A stretch of DNA of 64,000 nt from Leishmania mexicana MHOM/GT/2001/U1103 (Eukaryota; Euglenozoa; Kinetoplastea; Trypanosomatida; Trypanosomatidae): NCBI RefSeq assembly GCF_000234665.1, contig NC_018335.1:186001-250000 (forward strand), read 5' to 3'. The notes under the pieces were generated by a model. That model made no database searches. It was not told the DNA's origin and saw nothing but the letters and a program-made list of their open reading frames with translations. Of the stretch, positions 9,880-20,545 are shown in pieces (the stretch's first letter is position 1; each line of letters begins with the position of its first letter). A program made the translations under genes and the position numbers.

Positions 9880-10840
9880 AGCGCTGGTGGTGAATGTAGA
9901 AGCGACTGCGATGTGCGCCTCCACGAGTAGGGCACGATGGGCTGGCCCTCCCTTTCAGAGACTCTCCTTTCTCCACGTTCCACCGTCACAAGTCCCCGCT
10001 CCTTGCCGGCTGTGTTTTTTTTTTCTTCCTGCGGCTTCACGTGGCCCATTTTTCAAGAGACGGAAAGGGTCGTTTGCCAGCTTGGCTCTCCCCCGGCGCC
10101 TTTTGTACGCCGCTCACAGTGCGTTTGGTTGGGTTTGCCGCGTTACAGGACAGCAACAACAACACACATATATATATATATATATATGAGCGTGCCAGGT
10201 GGTCGCGACGCGGAGTTTACGTGACGAGGGCCCAAAGTGACGCGATGTATGATAGCACTTGATGCGCCACACAAGTTCGCGGACCGCATGAGGACAGTTC
10301 TTTCGCTGTCTTCTAGCCAACAGGGCCGCTTGTACGTACACGTACATGACGGGCGACCTTCTCCATTTCTGTCTTCGCCTTTTCTCCCTCGGCCATGTGT
10401 GCATCTGCTCCACTCGATATACGCAGCTTGGCCCTCTCTCTCTCACTCTCACCACTGTCTTTGGACAAGAAAAACGAGCGCCTCCCGGCTTGGCTCTGGT
10501 CTTCTCCTGTCGAGCACGGGCCTGTGCGCGTGTGTGATTTCTGGAGTGTTGCCGTGCCGTCTACCGAGGACGTTGGCAAACCACTCCCTTGACGCACTGG
10601 GCCTCGCCTGCTTCACGGCTGACGACTTTTTGTGTTCATTTCTTTCCTGTGCGTCTCTTGTCGCTCATTGGGCCAGGGGCAGGTAAGGAGGTGTGAGTCT
10701 CTCTCTTCTTCCTTTCGCCACACACGCCCACAACATCGCCGACTGTCTCTCGTTGCCCGTATCGCCGCTCTCTGTCTCTGTGTTTCCTGCCATTTTGTTT
10801 TTATCCACCCTTCCCCCACCGAGCTTGCTTTGTGTGTGTC
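9880..10840. other. intergenic spacer with TA microsatellite
   Basis: Contains a TA dinucleotide run at 10168-10187 and several T/C-rich blocks (10360-10460, 10690-10860). The open frames present are compositional and have no domain. Confidence 0.5.
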
Positions 10841-10869
10841 CCTTCTTCTTTCTGTTTCGTTGACATTAG
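10841..10869 (+). promoter_or_regulatory. predicted spliced-leader acceptor of the RING gene
   Basis: A C/T tract (10841-10859) followed by CATTAG, with the AG at 10868-10869, six bases before the ATG at 10875. A short 5' UTR is implied, and the frame open upstream of 10875 is then untranslated. Confidence 0.55.
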
Positions 10870-10874
10870 GACTG

Positions 10875-11411
10875 ATGGACTTTCATGAAAGCGCTGGCGC
10901 GCTGTCGCAAAGCGGTGAGAAGTCGTTTTTTCCCTGCCCGCAAGGCGAGCTGCCGTCGCCGTTTGGCTGCATACCGCCTTCGGCGGAGGAAACCGTCTTC
11001 ATTAACACGAACAAGTTGGTCTGGGTGAACTCAGGTGCGCAGCTCATCATCATCCTTGTTGGCGTGATCGACTTCCTCTTAGGCACCTTGTACTTCTTCA
11101 TTAGGCGGCGGCGCAACGAGGAAAGACTGGAACGCTCTCGTGCCGCTCGGCAGTCTTTGCGCGTGAACGAGGATGGTAATGTGGCTGACCCACCCAAGAA
11201 GCATCTCTTCTCCCAAAGCCCGACGCTGCATCGTCCACTCAAACCCGTCTCGGAGCTGAACGGGAGGTGCTGTGGCTGCGCGAGAATCGCTGACACGGTG
11301 GTGCTGCCTTGCAAGCATGCCGTGTGCTGCTACTCGTGCTCCGACCACGCCACCTACTGCCCTTTCTGCAAAGAGGCCTGCACAGACCGCCAGCGACTCT
11401 TTGCGGTGTAG
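10875..11411 (+). CDS. membrane-anchored RING-type E3 ubiquitin ligase candidate
   Basis: A 178-residue protein. One hydrophobic segment at residues 57-76 is followed by an RRRR stop-transfer sequence, then a charged linker, then a C-terminal zinc-binding domain. The ligands read C132-x2-C135, C146-x-H148, C151/C152-x2-C155 and C162-x2-C165, the C3HC4 RING order, with the PCKHAVCC and YCPFC boxes typical of small C-terminal RINGs. The likely role is an E3 ligase that recruits an E2 at a cellular membrane, with the RING in the cytosol by the positive-inside rule. The substrate is unknown. The E2 encoded at 53259 is not evidence of partnership. Confidence 0.83.
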   Translation: MDFHESAGALSQSGEKSFFPCPQGELPSPFGCIPPSAEETVFINTNKLVWVNSGAQLIIILVGVIDFLLGTLYFFIRRRRNEERLERSRAARQSLRVNEDGNVADPPKKHLFSQSPTLHRPLKPVSELNGRCCGCARIADTVVLPCKHAVCCYSCSDHATYCPFCKEACTDRQRLFAV

Positions 11412-13187
11412 GCAACACATGAGATAAAGGGAAGTGAAGACAGAAAGACAACATTTGCAGGAACTCCACTAACGTGCGAGGGACAGATCGAAGTCGTGAA
11501 GCATAAACAAGCGCGCGCATCATACACATCAGCTTGCCAGCATGGCTGTGGATCTTGTGTTTATCCATGGGAGAGACTGAGTTCACGTCAAGTGACCAAA
11601 GGATCGATTCGCTGCCGCACTCGTTGCTGTTTTCTTACCTTCTTTTTAGCTTGCGAAGCGAGGGCGATACATAGACTGAGTGTCGTGTGTATGGCTGGAA
11701 GTTCGGCGATGTGGCGTGGCAACAGATGACCCCACGTTTTTTTTTCGTGCGTAAAACACGGCGACATGTTACCGCGTGTGAAAGGGATGCCCACAAACTC
11801 ACGAGAAGTAGTAGCCAGTGCGAAAAAGGCGAGGTCGCTGGAAGTGGGCGCGATTCCCCTCTCTCTCTCATCAGAGATTCTGCACGGTGTCTTCGTCACG
11901 GTGTCGCTGCTCATCTGGATTCCTCCTTGCTTTGCCCTCTTTACCTTCACGCTCTGTAGGCTGCTGTCGTCTTGCGGCGATCGCTGCGCACCGACGGCGG
12001 CTGATCCAGCGGGCAACAAAGTGAAACGCGAAGGAGGGGGGGTGAGTAGAGCTGCGTGTGCCCAAGTTCACCGCCTCTTGAAATTTACTGTTTCCAGATG
12101 GGCATGTGATGCGCGTGGCGGATACGGAGTAGGGCAAGGCAGGCGCCATCGTATGCAAATTCGTTTCACTTGTCTGTCTCTCCCTATCCCGTGTCTTGCT
12201 GTCGTCTTTGTTTGCGCTTTTCAGTTCAGGTTCGCTGACGGTAGCGTGACCCTCGTTCGTAGTTCATCCTCTACTTTCTGTGTTTTTGTACATCTAGGTG
12301 CTTCTGTTTGTGTTGACATGTGCGACGTTGCCCCTCCCTCTCCCCCTCCCTCTCTCTGGCCGTATGTCTCCCTTTCCTTCCATTGACTCATGCTGCTTCT
12401 GTTGCCTGTTTTCTTTCTGTGCTCAACGTACACGCATACTTCACTCGTATATGTGTGCGCGTGTTTCTACATATATACATATACCTGTGTGCGTGTGTGC
12501 CGGACGCTCTTTCTTTGTCCTCCCCTTCCCCCCTCCAAAAAAAGGTGAAAGAAGTGCACTCAACCAACCCAAGGATCGAAGGCTACGGTGTCTTGCCATC
12601 AGCGCTCTCTCGTGCAGCCGTGTGGTACACTGCTGCAGTGCAGCAGTATCGACTTTATCCCCTCTCATTCTCTACTAGCCCAGGCGGACTGCGGGTGAGG
12701 TGGGGCGCTGACACATGTATACTAATGAAACACACGTGCGGCTCCTCTGCCCTGCCCATCTCCGATTGTCATCCCCTCTCTTTTGTTTGTTCGACACTGA
12801 GAGATGGAAAGTGGACGGGGTGGCGCAGTGGGGCAACTTCTGCGTCTCTGTCGTTACTGTCGACTATGCTGCCTCTGACCGTCGCCTGCATTTCTCGTTC
12901 TCCCTGGGCAACCTCCCTCCCTTTTCACGCTCCTCTCTCCTCTCCATCTTCCGCTGCCTCTTTACTGTTTTCACCATCGCTCATTTGACGTTCCCACACG
13001 GCGCATACGTCACACCCACACGGCGTATTGTGTATGGCTGCCTCCCCCTCCTCTTCCACCTTTCCACGTGCATCCATGTAGTGTGTAGCACGTACACCCA
13101 CACCTGTACCTTCAGCTCATCTCTCCTCCAATCCGTACACCCACGTACATACGCACCCGCCCAAGTGCACATTTGTGCTTTGCAAGG
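11412..13187. other. long intergenic spacer
   Basis: About 1.8 kb with C/T-rich tracts (12170-12200, 12330-12375, 12900-12960, 13050-13130), an alternating ATATAC stretch near 12460-12485 and an A run after C at 12530-12545. A 206-codon frame from about 11766 has some hydrophobic content but no recognisable domain, and is not called. The stretch at 13040-13130 is the best candidate acceptor region for the helicase gene. Confidence 0.45.
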
Positions 13188-14942
13188 ATGGATGCTTTCC
13201 GATCGTTGACGATCGGCACCAAGTTCAGCGCTGCCCGAAACGGGGAGGCAGCCAAGTTGTTCCGCAACGCGGGCAAGGACAAGGGCAGCCGCGGACTTCC
13301 TGACGCTATCGGCGCTGATGGAGCGGTTGTCCTTGAGAACGCATCGGACTTGGGCAGCAGCAGCCTGTCAGTGCCGCCTCCCAGTGCAACGCTGAACCTT
13401 TTTGGACGCCCCATAAGGAGTCAAGCTGACACAAATGCGCATCTCGGTATATCAGGGGACTCGGAAGCTGCCGCTGCCGCCAACACCGCCTCCGCGGATA
13501 AGGCGCTGAAGGCAATAACCTTCAAGAAGAAGCGGAACATCTGGCGCCGCAACGATCTGCAGGTGACGGGCACGGACTTGCCGGCGCCGATCGAGCACTT
13601 CTCCGACCTCGTGCGCCCACCGCTAAACGTGCCGCGCAATGTAGTGAACAACCTCTTCGCCCGTCATCACAAAGTGCCAACCCCAATCCAGATGCAAGCG
13701 ATTTCATCCCTTATCCACCACCGCGACGTGCTTGCCTGCGCACCGACCGGCTCCGGCAAGACGATTGCTTTCCTCGTCCCTCTTTTTGCGCTGCTTAAGA
13801 CACCGGATTCGTCCTGCAGTGTGCGTGCCCTCATTGTGACGCCCACCGCCGAGCTTGCCCAGCAAATCGAGCGCGAGGCATTCTTCTTGATGAAGGGTCA
13901 GCGATGGAAGTTTGTGCAGCACGGCCAGACGACCAAGAACAAGGATATCTTCATTGCCACGCCGGGCCGTATTGTGTCGCTGCTCGAGCAGAAGCTGCTA
14001 GACTTGAGCAACGTGCAGTATCTCGTGTTCGACGAGGGCGATCGCTTGTGGGACAGCAGGACGGACTTCTTGGCTGTGATTGACAGGATTCTCACTGCCT
14101 GCACGCGCACCGACAAGGTAGTCAGCCTGTTTACGGCCACGCTGAGCGAGAAGGTGGAGGCAGCTGCCCGCTCCGTCATGGGTGCCGACCCGGTGCGCAT
14201 CATTGTCCATGGCCGACGCTCCGTGAACACGCACGTGAAACAGCGATTGGTCTTCTGCGGCAATGAGCTTGGCAAAGTCGTAGCGATGCGCAACCTTGTG
14301 CGGGAGGGCATCACGCCGCCGGTGCTCGTGTTCGTGCAGAGCGTGGAGCGATCCAAGGAGCTGTATGAGGAGATCCGGGCGGAAGGCCTGCACATGGCCA
14401 TCATGCACGCCAAGATGACCGTGGAGCAGCGTGAGGAGACGGTGCTGCAGTTCCGTCTTGGCAAGATCTGGGTCCTTGTGACGACGGAGCTGCTCGCGCG
14501 CGGTATCGACTTCAAGAACGTGGGCACAGTCATCAACTTCGATTTTCCAGCAACTGTCGACTCGTACATCCACCGCGTGGGTCGCACAGGCCGCGCCGGG
14601 AAGGAGGGAACGGCGATCACTTTTTTTACGGAGGACGACAAGGAGCGACTTCCCCCGATCGCGAGGGTGATGCAGGACTCTGGTAACGCCGTGGAGGATT
14701 GGATACTGGACATCAAGGTGGATCGCAGCACCCGCCGCCGTCTTGAGCGCACAACGCCGCAGCGCACTATTGTGAGCACGCGGAAGCGCATGCTGGTGGC
14801 CCAGCAGCGTGTGCAGCGTCAGTACCGCCGTCTGGAGGCGGAGGAGAACGAGAAGAAGGCAGCGAAGCAAGCCTCCAAGAGGAGCAAGGGGTGCGGGGAC
14901 TGCGACCGCGACGACGGCGATGACAGCATGGATGATGAGTAG
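13188..14942 (+). CDS. DEAD-box-family RNA helicase, DDX52/Rok1-like
   Basis: A 584-residue helicase. After a poorly conserved N-terminal 130 residues come the Q motif (PTPIQMQAI, 164-172), motif I APTGSGKT (185-192), Ia PTAELAQQ (219-226), TPGR (258-261), motif II as DEGD rather than DEAD (282-285), motif III as TAT (316-318), ARGID (437-441) and HRVGRTGR (462-469). A Lys/Arg/Glu tail follows. The core, especially PTPIQMQAI...ACAPTGSGKT and ARGIDFKNVGTVINFDFP, most resembles Rok1/DDX52, which acts in early 18S rRNA processing in the nucleolus. That role fits with IMP3 encoded further down, though they are not linked in an operon. The ATG at 13188 was chosen over an upstream in-frame codon because it begins the conserved-looking N-terminus. 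Confidence 0.92.
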   Translation: MDAFRSLTIGTKFSAARNGEAAKLFRNAGKDKGSRGLPDAIGADGAVVLENASDLGSSSLSVPPPSATLNLFGRPIRSQADTNAHLGISGDSEAAAAANTASADKALKAITFKKKRNIWRRNDLQVTGTDLPAPIEHFSDLVRPPLNVPRNVVNNLFARHHKVPTPIQMQAISSLIHHRDVLACAPTGSGKTIAFLVPLFALLKTPDSSCSVRALIVTPTAELAQQIEREAFFLMKGQRWKFVQHGQTTKNKDIFIATPGRIVSLLEQKLLDLSNVQYLVFDEGDRLWDSRTDFLAVIDRILTACTRTDKVVSLFTATLSEKVEAAARSVMGADPVRIIVHGRRSVNTHVKQRLVFCGNELGKVVAMRNLVREGITPPVLVFVQSVERSKELYEEIRAEGLHMAIMHAKMTVEQREETVLQFRLGKIWVLVTTELLARGIDFKNVGTVINFDFPATVDSYIHRVGRTGRAGKEGTAITFFTEDDKERLPPIARVMQDSGNAVEDWILDIKVDRSTRRRLERTTPQRTIVSTRKRMLVAQQRVQRQYRRLEAEENEKKAAKQASKRSKGCGDCDRDDGDDSMDDE

Positions 14943-15905
14943 CACCCGTGCACAAGCGCATGTGCTTGTGTGCGTGTCAGTGTACAACTGAGGCAGTACT
15001 CTTTCACTCAGTCAGCTGAACACGCTCTCGTTGTCCCATCCACGCCACCGTTCAACTCGGGGCATCAACCACACAGCGTTTAAACCGCAAGGGTGAGGTG
15101 GACCACCGCGAGGGTACCAAGGTCGCTTCGTAACCCTGCGTGTGGCGGCTTTGTCTCCCTTGCGGCCCATGTCAGGCGCCGGTAACACAGATTTCGTGTA
15201 ACATAACGCCAAAAGAACTAGGACTTGCACGGGGGTGACTGACGCGGCAGACGAGACACGTGTGACACTTGACGTTGTCGAGCCCGCAGAGGGCAGGATC
15301 GTACCTCTCTTTGAGCAAGACCTCTTTTCCTGAGAAAAGGGCGGCCGGAGAGCAGATTCACTGTCTCTCGATGGCCTCTTCTTCCTTCGGTACCGCATAG
15401 GGTGCCCTGGTCTTCTCATTTGTACATGCGTGGATGAAGGTCGTGGCCTCTCTTTTCTCTTGCGCCCCACCCTCTCGCCTGCTGATGCCCATTACGGCAT
15501 CGGCACAAATTCGTTTTTCTTTGCTCTCACACTATGCACGCTTCGTGCACGTGACGGTGAGGCACTAGATGAATGCCGATGGAGATGTGCGGCGGCTCCT
15601 CCTCTCACGCCTTCACTGCTGAACTCTTCTTGCCTCTCCTCTCCATGCCCTCTACTTCTGCCGTGCGCACGTGCGCTGAGCCGAGCGCCTACCCTTCCCT
15701 TCTCTTCCTCGTTGAAGGGTGAACTGGTGCGCCGGTGTGTCTGCTACGTGAGTGTCTGCGTGTGCGTGTGTCAGCGGTGAACTACTTTGCCGCTGAAAGC
15801 GTGTTGGTTGTTTGAGCTGTCTACGCTCACAAACACGCCCCCTCCAGTGATAGAGGCGATGCTGTTGGCGCTGTGTGCACGTTGTTTCGCTGCTCACGGC
15901 TGACT
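14943..15905. other. intergenic spacer
   Basis: The segment 15010-15420 is GC-balanced and less pyrimidine-biased than other spacers, so it could be an eroded repeat, but no match inside this window was seen. From 15590 the sequence becomes C/T-rich. No gene recognised. Confidence 0.4.
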
Positions 15906-15949
15906 CCTGCCTCTTTTCGTTTTCCTTTTCGACTTCTTTTCTCCCAAAG
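15906..15949 (+). promoter_or_regulatory. predicted spliced-leader acceptor of the 585-residue protein gene
   Basis: A 35-40 base almost pure T/C tract is followed by CCCAAAG with AG at 15948-15949, eight bases before the ATG at 15958. It is one of the clearest acceptors in the window. Confidence 0.6.
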
Positions 15950-15957
15950 ACGTTCTA

Positions 15958-17715
15958 ATGCCGGAGGTGTCGGACGTGTGGCTGTTGGGGGTGGTGCTCA
16001 CCGGTGAGACCACATTCTGGCTGTGCGAACCAACCCACCTGAAGCCGTTAGCAGAGGACTGGAAGGCGATCAACTGCCGATGGTTGTATCCTGTCTTGGA
16101 GAACTTGAGCGATTTTGCCGATGTGAGCGGCTTTGAGAGCACGGACGCCGTGTACGAGGTGGACTGGGTTGGGACATCAAGAGTGCTGCGGCCCGCCACC
16201 CTGGCGTGGAACGTGCGGGGAAAGCGGCAGAAAGTCGGCGACACCACATATGTCTTCGTCCCTGCAGAGGAGATTAAGCAGCTCGACGAGGCGTTTAAGC
16301 GGTTCGTGAAGCTAGAGGCAACGATGAAGCCGCCGCCGCCGCGCAGTGTCATGCCCTCGCCATCTGCTGCTGAAACGCCGGCGCCTGGGGAGGCAAAAAT
16401 GATGCTGACTCTCGACGCCTCGCCGTCTACGCCGGCCCATCAGGAGGAGGATGGTAAGGATGAAAAACCGCTGGTAACTACGGCTTCACTCCTAAGCACG
16501 CAGTCGTCGGCGCCCGCTGCAGGTGAGGTTCCGCATGAGACGGTGACGAAGGCGGAGGACGAGAGGAGCGCGTCGCGCCATGCAGACATCGACGGGAGCA
16601 TCGCCTCCTCGTCTGCACCGCACCCCCGAGCCTCGCATCGCCGCGGCGTCACAAGCCTGTCGTCATTTCCTTCCCACAAGCGACAGACGCCGCACCGCGG
16701 CACTACTATCTACCAGGCCCCGGTGCACAGAAGGCCCACCGGCGAACACTGCAGCAGCGAAGCCTTTGAATGGACCGAGATGTATCTTGTGCATCGCGGT
16801 AGCGTTGACTATCTCTGTCCGAAGGCAGCGGGTAACACATTCGGCTTCCGACTGGACCGCGTGATGCACGATGGGTTCCCGGTGTTTTTGCTGTTCTCTA
16901 GCTCCCACAACTGCAGTGAGGCCATCGACCCCAGCGCACGCGGTGTGCCGGTGTTTGAAAAAGCGCAGCTGAGCGGCGAGGCAGGCGAGGGGGCGGTGCG
17001 CAACTCAGTACTCGTGGTGACGCGCCTCAGCTCCAAGAAGCACCAGCCTTACTACCGCACCGACACCGGCCGCACCATCGCAGGAAGTCGTCGCCGCCGC
17101 CGACGGGGCGACAACGATAGCACTACCACCGAGGAGGACGAAGACGTTGACGACGATGACGACGACGACGATGACCCGGAATCTGATGAGACCTATGGGG
17201 AAGAGGAGCATCAAGTTGGGGCACAAGGATCGCGCCGGCGTGCTGGGGATGGGGCAGCAGCTACAGCAACACCCACAGCTGGTACCACCGCTCCCGCGGC
17301 TGCCAAGAAGCCAAAGGCAGAGGCCAAGGACCCCGCTGGCGAGAGCGCGGTGGCGGCATCGGCGGCGCGGAGGAAGGAGAAGAGGAAGGCTGACGCTGCT
17401 GCTAATAAGCCGCTTCAGGCAGTGAGCGTGAATTTCTGGGCGGACCCGCAGTACACGGCCCCTGCACCTGAGCAACTGGCCAGAGAGTTCCCATTCAAGT
17501 CGGAGGGCTCTGATACGCCGCAGACGGTCGTGTTTAGCAACGGCATCTGTGTCACCTACACGGCATCTACCGCGGCGAAGCATGCGCCACCGGAGAAGAA
17601 GCGAAAGACGGCCAAGCACGGCGGCGCGGCCGCCTCCTCAGAGGACATGGACTTGAGCATGCTCAACGAGCACATCTTGAACGCATTTGCGCAGGTGAAG
17701 AAGGACTGCGTGTAG
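15958..17715 (+). CDS. conserved-type hypothetical protein with acidic tract and basic C-terminus
   Basis: A 585-residue protein of unknown function. The first ~125 residues look folded (MPEVSDVWLLGVVLTGETTFW...) with many aromatics. Residues ~125-250 are Pro/Ser/Ala-rich and low in structure. A second possibly folded block spans ~255-360. It is followed by an RRRRR patch, an Asp/Glu tract around 385-420 that contains ten consecutive Asp, and Lys/Ala-rich stretches with KKRK-type nuclear localisation candidates (for example PEKKRKTAKH near 545). The pattern suggests a nuclear or chromatin/RNA-associated protein, but no domain was recognised. The start is supported by the adjacent splice acceptor. 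Confidence 0.85.
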   Translation: MPEVSDVWLLGVVLTGETTFWLCEPTHLKPLAEDWKAINCRWLYPVLENLSDFADVSGFESTDAVYEVDWVGTSRVLRPATLAWNVRGKRQKVGDTTYVFVPAEEIKQLDEAFKRFVKLEATMKPPPPRSVMPSPSAAETPAPGEAKMMLTLDASPSTPAHQEEDGKDEKPLVTTASLLSTQSSAPAAGEVPHETVTKAEDERSASRHADIDGSIASSSAPHPRASHRRGVTSLSSFPSHKRQTPHRGTTIYQAPVHRRPTGEHCSSEAFEWTEMYLVHRGSVDYLCPKAAGNTFGFRLDRVMHDGFPVFLLFSSSHNCSEAIDPSARGVPVFEKAQLSGEAGEGAVRNSVLVVTRLSSKKHQPYYRTDTGRTIAGSRRRRRRGDNDSTTTEEDEDVDDDDDDDDDPESDETYGEEEHQVGAQGSRRRAGDGAAATATPTAGTTAPAAAKKPKAEAKDPAGESAVAASAARRKEKRKADAAANKPLQAVSVNFWADPQYTAPAPEQLAREFPFKSEGSDTPQTVVFSNGICVTYTASTAAKHAPPEKKRKTAKHGGAAASSEDMDLSMLNEHILNAFAQVKKDCV

Positions 17716-18769
17716 GTGTGTGTCGAGGGAGATGTGATGGAGGGGGGGGGGACATAGCCTCATGGGTTTGCGCGGCTCTACCTGTGAGTATTTCTTCTCT
17801 GTGCGTGTTTCCGTCCTCTTCTCATCTCCTTACTTCACCATCGAAGGGAAGGTGCCCTGTCGCTTCGCTGCGGGTGCTCGGTGCCGCTGCCATGGTCCGT
17901 TTGACTTGGTGTATGCGTGGGTATGTGCCCTTGTGTGTGTGTGTAGCTGCCTCGTGTCTGTGATGGCATGAGCTACAGCGACGTGTACATGTATCGAGCA
18001 CTGAAGGATGCGGAACAGTGCTCCATAGAGAGAAGCACCACATCAACAGCTAGAAGGGCGGCGAATGCACACCAAGTCACAGCATAGAATTGTGCCACCT
18101 ACTTCTCTGATACACGAGGACGGGGCGGATGGGGTGGCAGCATGAGGAGTCACTTGCATGTGTGTCTGTGTATGGGTGGGTGGGTGGTGAGAGGTGGTCA
18201 ATGATGTGTGTCTCTCTCGGTGAGACGAAAAAGAGATGGGCTGTGGCGACTCTTCCGCCCCTTTCGAGGTGCAGCCCGGAAACACAAAGCCCAGCACCAA
18301 TTCCTTGCCGTCTACATGCCGAGCCTCGGAGAACCGTCTTGGCCCGTTTATCCCTTCATCAAGGTGCGGAGAGCGGGAGCGTAGGTGGCGCACTGTACTC
18401 ACGCACTCGTATCGACGAATGTGGGGTGGTTATTCGTACTCCTCTTTCTCCACACACACACACACGTCCAATGCTCCACGTGCCCCGTCACCGTCACCGC
18501 GCCCTCCAACACTTCCTACTCGCTAATTTGTCTTCCACAAGTGCCATAAAAACACGGTATCATCGCATTCAACTTGTTGTCTCTCCATCTCTTTACCCTC
18601 ATGACGGCGCAGGAACTGAGCGGGCGTCTTGACTCGCCTTCTGCATTGTCGAGCTGCGCACGAGCACACACCCATATCGACTCGTAGCACTTCTCTTATT
18701 TGTCCCCGTTTCGACTGGCTTTACTGTCGAGGGGGACGGGTAGAACTTTGTGCACCGCGTCGCCGTCGG
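17716..18769. other. intergenic spacer
   Basis: Holds a G run near 17742-17751, a GGGTGGGTGGG-type stretch at 18174-18187 that could form a G-quadruplex on the + strand, CA repeats at 18450-18470 and a C/T tract at 18580-18600. No gene recognised. Confidence 0.5.
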
Positions 18770-19720
18770 ATGCATCGATTTCGCAGGTTTGCCCCGGTGC
18801 ACGCGTGGGTAGCCGTGCGCTGCGTCTTTCAGAGTAAGGAGTTTCTGGCGGCGTCCAAGGAGCTGCCCACGACCCCGGAGGGGCGCAACCCGTACGATGT
18901 CCTCGAAGTCACTGTCACCCAGGCTACGACACTTGACGAAGTGTCAAAACAGTTCCGCAGCCTCGTCGTCAAATATCACCCCGACAAGCCAGGCGGCTCC
19001 ACAGAAAAGATGGCGGAGGTGAACTTGGCCTACAAGATTGTCAAGGAGAATCATGATGCGGTGCTGCGCCGGATGAAGGAGGCGGAGTCAACCATCAAGG
19101 CTAACGAGGCATACCGGCAGCACAAACACGCGCGCGCCAGCCGTGACGAGGATCTTGGTCGCTCAGGCGGGCTTAACCGCCGCAACTCGCGCGCCGCGCG
19201 AGAAGCTGCCGAGTCCACCGGCTTGCGTCGCCCCCGCTCACTGAAAGAGATCGAGGTTCAGTGGGCCAAGTACAAGGAGGACACAGAGGCAGCGGTAAAG
19301 AGCATGTGCAATCGCTATGAGATGGCTATCCAGCAGGGAAAGTTCTTCCGCAAGTCAGCGACGCTGAACGAGATCACGGTACGCGAACGCTGGCTGCGCA
19401 AGTCGTTTGTGAAGGGCATCTGGGAGGATGTACATGAGCTTCGCGGGGAGTTGCTTCGTCGAGGTACCCGCAGCGCTCAGCAATCCGAGCTAGCAGAGGA
19501 GATGGTTAGCTTTGCCTCCACGACGCAGCGGAAGCTGAATGAGAATTTTCAGCGACTGACACAAGAGAGTGTGCAGTTGCAGTCCCGCATGTTAGTCGAG
19601 CGCGCCTTCTTCATTGTGTGCTCGGTAATCTTGCTGGTGAAGGTGTGGAGGTGGTTTGTTGGCTTTACCTTCAACAACACGCTCACCGTGAAGCTCAAGC
19701 GTGGCTTCCTCTCACAGTAA
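18770..19720 (+). CDS. J-domain (DnaJ-like) protein with C-terminal membrane segment
   Basis: A 316-residue protein. Residues 1-20 are basic and hydrophobic (MHRFRRFAPVHAWVAVRCVF), compatible with a mitochondrial presequence. A J-domain spans about 40-100: NPYDVLEV, helix II with KQFRSLVVKYHPDKPGG, and the catalytic HPD tripeptide at 70-72 intact. The middle (105-265) is charged and helical, and residues ~277-300 form a hydrophobic segment (FFIVCSVILLVKVW). J-proteins stimulate the ATPase of Hsp70 partners. Here the tail anchor suggests recruitment of an Hsp70 to a membrane, perhaps mitochondrial or ER. There is no Gly/Phe or zinc-finger region, so it is a type III J-protein. Confidence 0.88.
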   Translation: MHRFRRFAPVHAWVAVRCVFQSKEFLAASKELPTTPEGRNPYDVLEVTVTQATTLDEVSKQFRSLVVKYHPDKPGGSTEKMAEVNLAYKIVKENHDAVLRRMKEAESTIKANEAYRQHKHARASRDEDLGRSGGLNRRNSRAAREAAESTGLRRPRSLKEIEVQWAKYKEDTEAAVKSMCNRYEMAIQQGKFFRKSATLNEITVRERWLRKSFVKGIWEDVHELRGELLRRGTRSAQQSELAEEMVSFASTTQRKLNENFQRLTQESVQLQSRMLVERAFFIVCSVILLVKVWRWFVGFTFNNTLTVKLKRGFLSQ

Positions 19721-20545
19721 CGGCGTGGTGTTGTGCGCCTCTGTGCGTCGCATCGTGGCTGTCTTCCCCCTTGTTTTCCTCGACGCGCGTGGAAGGAGGA
19801 GGGGCACAGCGGTCGAGGTGTGGGCTGTTGCTTGTGTGCCTGGACTGGCTGGCGCAGTTTCCTTCTGTTTTCCTTTCTGCGTTTGCATCCGCTGTTTCTT
19901 GAATTGCGGTGATTGTGCGTGTGCCTGTGTGTCGCCTCCTTCACGGTCACATGATTACTAAACCTCCTGTAGGCGTTCGGCTCTTGTGCCTGTACTAGCA
20001 TGGGAAGACACATACCCGCCTCTGCGAGGTGTGTGTGTCTGTGCGTGTGTGGTACCCTACGAATATGTGGGTGCAAAGCTCATGGCGTGTTGACGTGTGA
20101 AAGGCGCGAGGTGGCGTGAGGAAGGGGGCGAAGAGAAGAGAATGTCGTGAGACTCCTCAACGTCGTCGTTGCTTGGTCTGCGTGGACGCACGAAGACTGC
20201 GTGGGTAAGTCGCTTGCTTATCTCTCTCTACTTCAATTTGTGTCCTCGTTTTCATCTCGTTGGGCTTCCTCATTGCAGGCAGGACCGTGGAAGCTCGTAA
20301 TTCTCGCCGATCTTACTGAGCTGATGCACCTGTGCGTTGGCGCGGTGCTTCGCGCGTTTCTCCAAGCGACCTTGCTCTCACTCTCTGCCTGGCCTCTGTC
20401 ACCGCCGCCGCTCGTCTCTCTCCTTCTCATCATGTCGCTGCACACCACCATGACCCCTCGCTTCTCGTTCACAGACCGATAACTACTTTTTGTTATTGCG
20501 CTGCCCGCTTTCCTGCCGTACACATACACACCGTGTGCAGGCGAG
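19721..20545. other. intergenic spacer
   Basis: T/C-rich sequence around 20220-20260 and 20370-20470 precedes CAG at 20538-20540, six bases ahead of the next ATG. No gene seen. Confidence 0.5.

Noticed and set aside
11766..12386. 206-codon + frame in the spacer before the helicase
   Set aside because: The second half is T/C-rich translation (Ser, Phe, Cys, Val). The first 60 codons look slightly more protein-like, but no domain or acceptor supports it.
13998..14987. Two long - strand frames (about 297 and 329 codons) opposite the helicase gene
   Set aside because: They are antisense shadows of a strongly codon-biased gene, with Leu/Val/His-rich composition and no domain.
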